From Mactra quadrangularis (Eukaryota; Mollusca; Bivalvia; Venerida; Mactridae): a DNA stretch of 64,000 nucleotides. Positions 1 to 9,937 of the stretch are shown here, piece by piece. Below the pieces are notes generated by a model. It had not been told where the DNA came from, ran no database searches, and saw only the letters and a list, made by a program, of their open reading frames with translations. The DNA lies in contig CM046293.1 of the NCBI GenBank assembly GCA_025267735.1, forward strand, positions 6,534,560-6,598,559, written 5' to 3'. The position numbers and the translations under genes are program-made. Numbering within the stretch: the stretch's first letter is position 1; the number at the start of each line of letters is the position of its first letter.

Positions 1-296
1 AACCTTTTTTGTCTGAGAGACAGTTGATAATGGAATAATCATAGAGAATGTGCTTTTTTATTCATATAATTACTAGTCGCAAGAAACATCTATCGAAACT
101 AATTAATTATCATTTCGAACTAATGACAAGCTGCTATACATACAAAGTAAGGAATGATTTGAACGGTTCATCTTAAGGTGGAATTGCTCTCATGTTCTTA
201 CAAAAAGGTATTTTATGCATTGGATTCAGTATTGTGTCAATACAATTATGATAATTTTACTGCGGCCATCGCACCTTACCTCTTTTTTATGAATCT

Positions 297-715
297 TTAG
301 CCTATATAAAACCAATCTCCGTAAACAGATATCCTGTAGAGCGTTGTCGTACAGGATCTCTACTTTCTCCATGGAAGGTCACGTCGAGATGAACTTTTTT
401 TCGACCAATCAATACGTAGCTTTCATCTAGACGAAAACACTATTGATAACATTTTGATTTCGTAATTTCTATTTTTAGACCAAGTTTTGCATGCTTATTT
501 AACACAGTAGTATTCACAGTCTGCGATTGGGTGGCTCATTTCAAATTGCGTGACGTAGACGATGTAAACAAGTTACGTATCATAACAATTTCGTCATGAG
601 TATTATGATGAGAAAAGGGTGCCTGAACGCGACCTTCGTTTGAAAAAGGCCAGATCTAAATTAGCGAGTATGCGAGCGGAAAATTTTAGATCGGGTTTTA
701 ATCAGACTGATATAT
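297..715 (-). repeat. Dispersed repeat R1, copy 1 (minus)
   Basis: Homologous on the opposite strand to 24855-25716 (without the MITE in that copy) and to 27490-27705. Shared landmarks include acagatatcctgtagagcg, gcgtgacgtagacgatgtaa and gcgagtatgcgagcgg. Ends read roughly ACCAATCT inward, so it may be a non-autonomous DNA element. Confidence 0.7.
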
Positions 716-895
716 AACCAGTACTTAACTACCCTCTCACAAGCCCGGAAATCTTAAAATGTAGAAAAATGACATTATTGTCAATTTGTTATGGAAGTGT
801 ATAACCGCACCGGGTGGGATTTGAATATGTATTCAATTCGGGAAATTTGTTTCGAAATCCTGTTGCACTACCAACAGTGCTACGGACTCTGATTT
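716..895 (-). mobile_element. SINE family A fragment, reverse strand
   Basis: It carries the family landmarks ccctctcacaagcccggaaa, gacattattgtcaa and, on the minus strand, the tRNA-like head (box B region caccgggtgggatttgaa). The 3' part is missing. Confidence 0.6.
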
Positions 896-1537
896 ACCAT
901 GTATGAAATGAGCATAAAATGCTATGAATGCAAATGATATTTTCTTTTTTTTATGTCAGATCAATTTTGACAATCTATAACTGTGGTCAATGCAAGTACA
1001 TTGAATGAGTGATGTATACAACGATCTCTCTACCTTAAATAATGTCTATAACTTATAAAATCTGTAAGTATTTGTTCTATGTCTAAGTGATTGTTTGTTG
1101 GGAACAGACAGAAAACTTTCAATTAATTACACCAGATGTTGTTTCTGAGGTTTTTAGAAATGTCTGTTATTACGAGCTGCAACAACATCAACATATAAAT
1201 ATTATGTAATATAAAGAAACAAATATATCATGCCTTAATAGCAGATAGTTACATGTTGTTGCTCAGTTTGTTCAAAACCTCCGACTGGACTGGACTCGAG
1301 AGCTGGACTTTAGTATGTTTGGCTATTTTTCAAATCATTGAACAAATATGCTTGGTGTTCGAAATAAACTATAAAGTCATCAACTGCCTTGTTGTGTGTT
1401 TGAACCTTGGTCTTATCTAACAATGTATATACAAGTATATCAAGTGTACACGAGTAACTTTGCAAGACCCATATACGAGTAGATGAGTTCTACCAAGCGA
1501 TATACTACTAGCTCAATACTCAATACAAAATAATTTA
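896..1537. other. AT-rich stretch, nothing recognised
   Basis: No exon, tRNA-like box or repeat that recurs in the window was seen. Confidence 0.35.
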
Positions 1538-1727
1538 CTTAAAATGGGTTTATCGCCGTGTCAACATATTTTTAGGCTATTTTACGGTGTCCAACACACG
1601 CACACTTAATCTAGCTTTCCTGGACATTTATCTATAACCTGTACTAACCTACCCTTCCACAAGGCCGGAAACTTTTTCATATACCTTAATAATAGAGGAA
1701 AATTGACATTATTGCCCCATGCTTTGT
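1538..1727 (-). mobile_element. SINE family A, 3' half, reverse strand
   Basis: It begins with the inverted tail atgggtttatcgccgtgtca, then tagctttcctggaca, cctacccttccacaaggcc and gaggaaaattgacattattg. The tRNA-like head is absent. Confidence 0.65.
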
Positions 1728-2143
1728 TATTACATATTTATAAAATATGTTGGTAGTTTTTAAATATTATGTTTTACGTTACTTTATTTTGCACTTTTAT
1801 ATCGACATATCATTAAAATTACTTTTATTTGTTAATAAACAATTTATATATCAATTGCTTCATTGTGTTATTTTGCCCGTTTCATTACTTAGGCATATAC
1901 ACGGTGGCAATACCACGTGACTATGAAATCACAAATGCTACGGTTTGGAGAAGAAATCAGTGAAAAACCAACAACGACTCAGAGCTTTAAAGAGCTGTAA
2001 GTTTTTAAACCCAGGATGCAATAGTGACAAGTCGTTGTCCTTTTATTAATAGGAAAAACAAACGTTGCACTGGCACCAGCGTCCTTAAACTTGTTAAATA
2101 CGCACACATATACTTTAATAATCGTTTACAAGTTATAACTATA

Positions 2144-2478
2144 CACTGAACAAAAGTTCTAACCGATCACTTTTCAAATTTTAATTATTTTATAACGGGC
2201 CAATTGATCCTTTTTAAATTTTGCAGAGGTGATTTTTGTGTCATTTTCTACCGATTTGTGGAAAAAATAATAATTTGATACGGTCCGATGCACTCAATCG
2301 GCACTCAGGGTGGGGTTTACACATTTTGACACGAAATGTTCGTGCAGAGAGTGGTGAGTAATAAATTTCACTTTGCATGAATCCTTGTTAACTTTATAAG
2401 TGAAAAACATAAAACATTAAAACCCGTTATGAAATAGTCAAAATTTGAAAAGTGATCGGTTAGAACTTTTGTTCAGTG
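2144..2478. mobile_element. Mariner-like MITE, 335 bp
   Basis: Near-perfect terminal inverted repeats of about 40 bp, beginning CACTGAACAAAAGTTCTAAC, are flanked by TA on both sides (2142-2143, 2479-2480). The interior is non-coding. Confidence 0.85.
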
Positions 2479-2499
2479 TACATGTACTTTCATTACATG

Positions 2500-2570
2500 T
2501 ATACACGGGGGACTTCATATAGGGACGTACGCATTATTTAATGATGATAAGTTATGGACTGGTGCCAGTG
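2500..2570. repeat. Short dispersed segment shared with the 2,280-bp duplication
   Basis: tatacacgggggact, atagggacgt and ataagttat recur in the same order at about 4028-4085 and 6946-7003. Nature unknown. Confidence 0.5.
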
Positions 2571-2747
2571 AACCGTTGGCAGGTTTCCAGGGTGTTGACA
2601 AAAGGTATAAAACTGACAATGAAGGTGTGACAATTTTGAACGATAACCCCTGAACATTGAAATCCCCTTGAAGCAGATGACCCGTCACAACACCCATTTT
2701 AACCTGATTGGAGTGGAACAGCTCTAGGTAAACCTCTTGCTCAAGTT

Positions 2748-2830
2748 AATAAGCAGTGCCTATAGCTGGGTTCGAACCTGGTTCCTCTTGATCACTTAGC
2801 TCGTGTCCTACCGCTGTATTACTGCTTCTA
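2748..2830 (-). mobile_element. tRNA-like SINE head, reverse strand
   Basis: On the minus strand there is a box A-like segment near 2810 and box B GGTTCGAACCCAGC near 2775. It has no CCA-compatible cloverleaf I can complete, so a SINE remnant is likelier than a tRNA gene. A related reverse copy lies near 44370-44450. Confidence 0.45.
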
Positions 2831-3560
2831 CTTTTAGTTTTATAGGGCACTGTTAACAACTCAAACAAAAATTGTATGACGTAGTGTCACTTAAATATCT
2901 TGTGCTCTTTTCGACTATGATTTGAACATTAAACTCTTTGTTATTGACTACCTGTAATCAGATAATAAGAGTTCTTTAACTCGGAGTAGCACCCTAAGCT
3001 CGAGCAAAATGGATTTTTACCGAATGAAAGTTTACTGGACCAAAAAGGTCTTAGTGAATGGCAATATATTAAAATATGCAGTTCATATTAATGATATAGC
3101 ATAATATATGATAAAATCATATAAAAATATAACTTTAGATAACAATTTTTATTGAATATGGAAAATGTAGGCTGTCAAAAAATGGTGGACTCTAACATTC
3201 TAAAAGTCGCTGAACCGACGGCGATTTCGATGGACTCGGTCCACGGTCCACCGGCTAAATGCGAAGACTGCCCTTAAAATAGTTTTTGTAATGGAGTAAT
3301 TTGTTGTTAGGCATTTCCTATTTTAATAAATTATTATAATTGAATAATTTAGGAAGTTTATTAATGCGTATCATCTATATTGGCAACACATTGTTGAAGA
3401 ATGATAACGTCAGATTCCGTATTATTTCTGAGTATATATTGATAAACACCTTCAGATTAATAAGGGCTACAGTCGTCTCTATTCCAAATAAAATGTAGGA
3501 TCAAGAATACATTTTAATAATTGAATTGCTGTCGTGGTCACTCCTTCAACGGTTTAACCA
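2831..3560. other. AT-rich stretch before the duplication, nothing recognised
   Basis: No coding exon or in-window repeat was seen here. Confidence 0.35.
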
Positions 3561-5840
3561 GACTTGTGACCGGTTTACATCATGTTGATAGTTCACTTAA
3601 GCACTAATGAAGCATATAAGGTCAAGTTACCAACGTATATCAATAGTCAGTACAACCCAGGGTAGGCGAGTCTGTGGATTGAACTCTTAAGCTCCACCTG
3701 TTTGGCATATGCGCAGATGCATTACTCTTAGTGCCGATAAACACTACGTTTTTTCTTCAATATGTTGTGTTGAAAACTTATAAAAAAGCAGATTTATCAA
3801 AAATTGTTCCAAGATTGAATAAATAAAAGTTAGCAGAAAAGCAGCACAGCAGAAATAACGGAAGGATTGATCTTTCTGCTGTAATGTTTATCTTTTTGCT
3901 AGCGGACACAGCAAAAAGATCAATCCTTCTGCTGTTTCTGCTTACTTTTTATCACGAAACGGTTAGAACCGTACGCACTGTAAAAAAACGTTCAATACTT
4001 GTATACTATGTATATGGTAGTGTGCATCTATACACGGGGGACTATATAGGGACGTGCAGCTTATTTTATTATCATAAGTTATAGACTCAGGTGTCGGTGT
4101 TACAAAGCAACGATACTGTGTGATGAAATTTAAAAAAAAAACACTCATGATAATAAACATTTTCAAGAAACGTAACTCTATCAAAATTATTATAAATTGA
4201 CGTAAATACCTGATTCATTGTTAACTATGACGTCATGACGTTGAACGTCGTCTTCATAGTTACGCCGTTACAAAGCTAGCTAGCACACACGCAATTTTCA
4301 AGCCGATACTTTCTTATTATTATCCAAGAGAAATTAGTTGATCATGATTGAGGTAAGTCAAATAATTACAGTAAAGTATTTTCTAATTATAAGTTTCAAT
4401 ATATTGATCAGACTTGAGCCGGGTAAATGATCGTTTTCAAATGTTTTCAATTGATATCGAGGACTATCACAGAAACTCATTTACATTTACAAATGCACAT
4501 GTGTTCGTCAATCAATTGGGATGTTACGACGGTGCCAGTATATAAGAGAAATTATAATGTTTTAATCATACCCCGCAAAAATAATAGGAATCAACTTCCC
4601 TGTCTGTTGGTTGGTTGGTTAGTCGGTCGGTTTGTGGCCTTTTCCGTGACCGCTCATTTTCTCAGCACATATTTTACGGATTTGATTCATACTTCATACA
4701 TATACCTGATAACAGGCAGACAAGTGCATATCCTGTTCGGTTATGGTCCATTGATTTTTTGCTTTTTGTTATGGCCTTTTGATGAAAAACCATTTTCTCA
4801 GCACCCAATTTCTTGACAAACAACCGTTTGGGGCGAGGTATTTTATCACAATCAGTGATAGGTCTAGTAATAAAAAGAGAATAATCAGATGAGTCAATAC
4901 ATAAAATTGCTTTCGCAAAGAATTCTTTTTTAAAAAGTCAAACATTTATATATATACATTGATACAATAAATAACATATGCTCTAGTGAGCTTTTAAACC
5001 GACTATAAAATAACATAATGTGAAAAATTAACAATTGTAAAAATACCTGTAAAACTGTAAAATAAAGATAAGTTCAATACATGATAATAAATACATAAAA
5101 TATTATTGTCACTGATAATATCAATTACATGTATTAATTAAAAATATACAGTAAATTATTGTTTATAATAAATATGCCTGTCATTGTGACCGGCATGTTA
5201 AAAAGGACACCTTATAATAATTATATATCATCTCTACTGTATAATTGGTGCCATGTATTCAATATATCTTGAATTTTTGGTGGTACCAGGAATTTAAGTC
5301 CCGCTGAAATAGCTCAGATCTTTCACTTGGAACTACTTTATAACCAGGAGATCGATCTACTTAGAATGTTCAATGTAACAGGCCATTCTTAAGTGGTGCC
5401 AAAGAACGGACATTAGTCACAGTAGCTAGTGGCATATTTCTGCCACCAGAAAACCAGATAATTAAGTAGTTGATTAAGTGGTCAACTAGTTACGTTACTA
5501 GTTAACCAGAAAATTAACTGGTTAATTAACTGATCATCTGGTTACATAACTATTTAACCAGATAATTATCTAGTAAATTAAGTGATTATCTAGTTAACGT
5601 GATTAGGTAACTGTCTGTTTATCTCAGTAAAGTAACAACAGTTCAACAACCATCATCAATATATCTCGATCACCGTAAAGTGACAATGACATTTATATTT
5701 TCATTAAGAGTAGCGATAACCAAAGTTCCCATCATGTGTTTTAGCAGCTAAATTCTGCAGCCGTTTTCTACAGGGCGCTATGAGTATGAACAACTCCAAT
5801 ATTAAGCACTTCTTTGATCAAGCAATTTTTATGATTGTCT
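3561..5840. repeat. 2,280-bp duplication, copy 1
   Basis: Bases 3561-5840 match 6479-8758 over their whole length without a net gap, differing by only scattered substitutions. The unit holds a hairpin (3863-3935), promoter/first-exon copy 1, an AT-rich tract and, at about 5440-5640, a tract of short TAGTTAAC/AACCAGATAAT-like motifs. A 129-codon open frame at 4427-4816 is present in both copies but I do not trust it. Confidence 0.92.
4205..4352 (+). promoter_or_regulatory. Promoter/first-exon copy 1 (CRE palindrome plus ATG ATT GAG/gtaagt)
   Basis: This segment is homologous to the region before exon 1 of the small gene at about 9780-9937. It holds a full CRE-like palindrome TGACGTCA (4228-4235) inside a larger imperfect palindrome from aactatgacgtc to cttcatagtt. 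It then has a start codon at 4344 and the donor gtaagt at 4353, giving Met-Ile-Glu in phase 0, compatible with exon 2 at 11016. It could be an alternative promoter and first exon, or a relic of duplication. Confidence 0.5.
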
Positions 5841-5901
5841 TAAATCGTTTTGCGATAACATTAGACAGATACGTTTTCTATTACTTAGATATTTTTTACT
5901 A

Positions 5902-6068
5902 CAGTAAATATCCACTATTAAGACCAGCAAAATTGATGGTCTTAATAGTGAAACAGTCTTATTACTGAGACCCTTTTGTTTACAAATTAAGCTTCTGGGT
6001 CTTTATTATTGTCAAAAATCGCATGATTTTGAAATAACAAAAGTGATCTTAATAGCGGAATTTTACTG
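5902..6068. mobile_element. MITE with pogo/Tigger-like ends, 167 bp
   Basis: The left end CAGTAAATATCCACTATTA and the inverted right end CAGTAAAATTCCGCTATTA match well, with TA on both sides (5900-5901 and 6069-6070). A TA target and CAGTAAA ends fit the pogo/Tigger branch of Tc1/mariner. There is no coding capacity. Confidence 0.7.
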
Positions 6069-6079
6069 TAATTTATTTT

Positions 6080-6270
6080 AGCTCGATACAAGTTCTTACA
6101 ACTTATATTAATCACTTTCGTGTCTGCTTCCTGGTCCCCCTCACTGAGCTAGTAGGATAAAGTTTCTTACACAAAGGGGTAGGTTATGGATGGAATTCGA
6201 ACCAACGCGGGACTGTCCATCCAATGATTATCAGTCCAACATCGTAATCGCTCGGTCACGCCCGTTCCAT
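6080..6270 (-). mobile_element. tRNA-derived SINE (family C), reverse strand
   Basis: Read on the minus strand it has a tRNA-like head (GGCGTGACCGAGCGATTACG, then GGTTCGAATTCCATCC for box B) and a body with aagaaactttatcctac. It is related to the copy at 12533-12720. Confidence 0.65.
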
Positions 6271-6478
6271 AGATTTTTAACATGCCATTTATTTATAATA
6301 ATAGCAATTATGATGAAAATGATATACATTGTAGTACGATATTAAACCTCTTTCAATGTCAATGAACCTTTCACGAGTAAAGAAAACTAACAGGCTGGAC
6401 AAATATGTGACTGAATACTTAATCGAAGTTTAACGATTGCTTAGATTGAAATATTTAGGGCTGTGGCGAGTATTCGAG

Positions 6479-8758
6479 GACTTGTGACCGGTTTACATCA
6501 TGTTGATAGTTCACTTAAGCACTAATGAAGCATATAAGGTCAAGTTACCAACGTATATCAATAGTCAGTACAACCCAGGGTAGGCGAGTCTGTGGATTGA
6601 ACTCTTAAGCTCCACCTGTTTGGCATATGCGCAGATGCATTACTCTTAGTGCCGATAAACACTACGTTTTTTCTTCAATATGTTGTGTTGAAAACTTATA
6701 AAAAAGCAGATTTATCAAAAATTGTTCCAAGATTGAATAAATAAAAGTTAGCAGAAAAGCAGCACAGCAGAAATAACGGAAGGATTGATCTTTCTGCTGT
6801 AATGTTTATCTTTTTGCTAGCGGACACAGCAAAAAGATCAATCCTTCTGCTGTTTCTGCTTACTTTTTATCACGAAACGGTTAGAACCGTACGCACTGTA
6901 AAAAAACGTTCAATACTTGTATACTATGTATATGGTAGTGTGCATCTATACACGGGGGACTATATAGGGACGTGCAGCTTATTTTATTATCATAAGTTAT
7001 AGACTCAGGTGTCGGTGTTACAAAGCAACGATACTGTGTGATGAAATTTAAAAAAAAAACACTCATGATAATAAACATTTTCAAGAAACGTAACTCTATC
7101 AAAATTATTATAAATTGACGTAAATACCTGATTCATTGTTAACTATGACGTCATGACGTTGAACGTCGTCTTCATAGTTACGCCGTTACAAAGCTAGCTA
7201 GCACACACGCAATTTTCAAGCCGATACTTTCTTATTATTATCCAAGAGAAATTAGTTGATCATGATTGAGGTAAGTCAAATAATTACAGTAAAGTATTTT
7301 CTAATTATAAGTTTCAATATATTGATCAGACTTGAGCCGGGTAAATGATCGTTTTCAAATGTTTTCAATTGATATCGAGGACTATCACAGAAACTCATTT
7401 ACATTTACAAATGCACATGTGTTCGTCAATCAATTGGGATGTTACGACGGTGCCAGTATATAAGAGAAATTATAATGTTTTAATCATACCCCGCAAAAAT
7501 AATAGGAATCAACTTCCCTGTCTGTTGGTTGGTTGGTTAGTCGGTCGGTTTGTGGCCTTTTCCGTGACCGCTCATTTTCTCAGCACATATTTTACGGATT
7601 TGATTCATACTTCATACATATACCTGATAACAGGCAGACAAGTGCATATCCTATTCGGTTATGGTCCATTGATTTTTTGCTTTTTGTTATGGCCTTTTGA
7701 TGAAAAACCATTTTCTCAGCACCCAATTTCTTGACAAACAACCGTTTGGGGCGAGGTATTTTATCACAATCAGTGATAGGTCTAGTAATAAAAAGAGAAT
7801 AATCAGATGAGTCAATATATAAAATTGCTTTCGTAAAGAATTCTTTTTTAAAAAGTCAAACATTTATATATATACATTTATACAATAAATAACATATGCT
7901 CTAGTGAGCTTTTAAACCGACTATAAAATAACATAATGTGAAAAATTAACAATTGTAAAAATACCTGTAAAACTGTAAAATAAAGATAAGTTCAATACAT
8001 GATAATAAATACATAAAATATTATTGTCACTGATAATATCAATTACATGTATTAATTAAAAATATACAGTAAATTATTGTTTATAATAAATATGCCTGTC
8101 ATTGTGACCGGCATGTTAAAGAGGACACCTTATAATCATTATATATTATCTCTACTGTATAATTGGTGCCATGTATTCAATATATCTTGAATTTTTGGTG
8201 GTACCAGGAATTCAAGTCCCGCTGAAATAGCTCAGGTCTTTCACTTGGAACTACTTTATAACCAGGAGATCGATCCACTTAGAATGTTAAATGTAACAGG
8301 CCACCCTTAAGTGGTGCCAAAGAACGGACATTAGTCACAGTAGCTGGTGGCATATTTCTGCCACCAGAAAACCAGATAATTTAGTAGTTGATTAAGTGGT
8401 CAACTAGTTACGTTACTAGTTAACCAGAAAATTAACTGGTTAATTAACTGATCATCTGGTTACATAACTATTTAACCAGATAATTATCTAGTAAATTAAG
8501 TGATTATCTAGTTAACGTGACTAGGTAACTGTCTGTTTATCTCAGTAAATGAACAACAGTTCAACAACCATCATCAAAATATCTTGATCACCGTAAAGTG
8601 ACAATGACATTTATATTTTCATTAAGAGTAGCGATAACCGAAGTTCCCATCATGTGTTTTAGCAGCCAAGTTCTGCAGCCGTTTTCTACAGGGCGCTATG
8701 AGTATGAACAACTCCAATATTAAGCACTTCTTTGATCCAGCAATTTCTATGATTGTCT
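6479..8758. repeat. 2,280-bp duplication, copy 2
   Basis: Second copy of 3561-5840, in the same orientation. The copies are separated by 638 bases that are mostly a composite repeat found again near 23.1 kb. High identity over non-coding DNA points to a recent duplication (or gene conversion). Confidence 0.92.
7123..7270 (+). promoter_or_regulatory. Promoter/first-exon copy 2
   Basis: It matches the copy at 4205-4352 with an offset of 2,918 bases. The CRE-like palindrome is at 7146-7153, the ATG at 7262 and the donor at 7271. It lies in the second unit of the 2,280-bp duplication. Confidence 0.5.
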
Positions 8759-8799
8759 GTGTTTAATTAGATTAGATTATATTAATTTTGACATACACT

Positions 8800-9475
8800 G
8801 TTACAACATGGCACACATAATAACATACAAGTAACTATAAAAACATACAAGTTACAATAATAACGTACAAGTTACAATAATAACATACAAGTTACAATAA
8901 TAACATATAAGTTACAACAATAACATACAAATTACAATAATAGCATACATGTACAAGTTACAATAATAACATACAAGTTACAACAATAACATACAAGTTA
9001 CAATAATAACATACAAGTTACAATAATAGCATACATGTACAAGTTGCAATAATAGCATACAAGTTACAATAATAACACACAGGTTACAATAATAGCATAC
9101 ACGTTACAATGATAACATACAAGTCACAATAATAACATACAAATTACAAAAATAACATACAAGTTACAAATATAGCATACAAGTTACAATAACAACATAC
9201 AAGTTACAATAATAACACACAGGTTACAATAATAGCATACACGTTACAATAACAACATACAAATTACAAAAATAACATACAAGTTACAATAATAACATAC
9301 AAGTTACAATAATAACATACAAGTTACAATAATAACATACAAGTTACAATAATAACATACAAGTTACAATAATAACATACATGTTACAATAACAACATAC
9401 AAGTTACAATAATAACATACATGTTACAATAATAACATACAAGTTACAATAATAACATACAAGTTACAATAATAA
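8800..9475 (+). repeat. 20-bp minisatellite (about 33 units)
   Basis: The unit is close to aataataacatacaagttac, repeated from about 8800 to 9475, with a few longer units that add atgtac. It starts just after the end of duplication copy 2 and ends about 300 bases before promoter copy 3. Confidence 0.95.
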
Positions 9476-9779
9476 ACTGTATATAATATATGCATTACCG
9501 AATAGCAATATTAAACAACATTATACATCAAGGATGACACAAAAACGAATAAAAGCATAAAGTCTTATTTCCGTTGTTTAATATTTCTTATGACAATTTT
9601 TTGATAAAGGTATTTCTTTCTACTTAGACCTTCGCCGCTCTGAATGATCTGATGCTGAATATGTAAAAGCACAAACACAAGTTTAATTTATTGGATTATT
9701 AGTTAAGTTACTTCTAAATTCTAGTTCTTTTTCGTAAACAAAGGGGCAGGTAATCCAGTCTATTTTTTACATATATATA

Positions 9780-9937
9780 ACGTACAACAATTACGTCCCC
9801 TGATTACTATGACGTCATGACGTTGAACGTCGTATCATAGATACGTCGTCAAACACGCTAACTAACATACACGCATTTATTCAAGCTGTCATATTTTTGC
9901 TCTTTATTCAACATTGAATTATTGAAACATGTTTGAG
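9780..9937 (+). promoter_or_regulatory. Promoter/first-exon copy 3, nearest to the gene body
   Basis: The CRE-like palindrome TGACGTCA is at 9810-9817, followed by the same tgacgttgaacgtcgt stem and a related downstream stretch (aacacgctaacta, catacacgca) leading to the ATG at 9929. It is clearly diverged from copies 1 and 2 (many substitutions and small gaps), so the core is an older duplicate that kept the CRE and the first exon. No TATA box is visible in any copy. Confidence 0.5.
9929..9937 (+). CDS. Coding exon 1 (Met-Phe-Glu) of the small gene
   Basis: A nine-base coding micro-part, ATG TTT GAG followed by the donor gtatgt. It ends in phase 0 and joins exon 2 at 11016. It lies about 120 bases downstream of a CRE-like palindrome. 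Two related copies (Met-Ile-Glu followed by gtaagt) lie upstream at 4344 and 7262; that the same three-codon-plus-donor layout recurs supports the start assignment. Confidence 0.6.

Larger units (their letters stand above)
5841..6455. repeat. Composite dispersed repeat (MITE plus SINE), copy 1
   Basis: Homologous to 23086-23693 in the same orientation. It holds a pogo/Tigger-like MITE at 5902-6068 and, next to it, a reverse-strand SINE of the GGCCGAGCGGTTA family (about 6080-6270). Both copies share the DNA outside these two insertions, so the block moved as a unit. Confidence 0.8.

Noticed and set aside
4427..7734. 129-codon frame present at 4427-4816 and 7345-7734
   Set aside because: It is conserved only because the DNA is duplicated. 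The one coding difference I saw is synonymous but too little to judge. It lacks a known domain and overlaps probable intron sequence.
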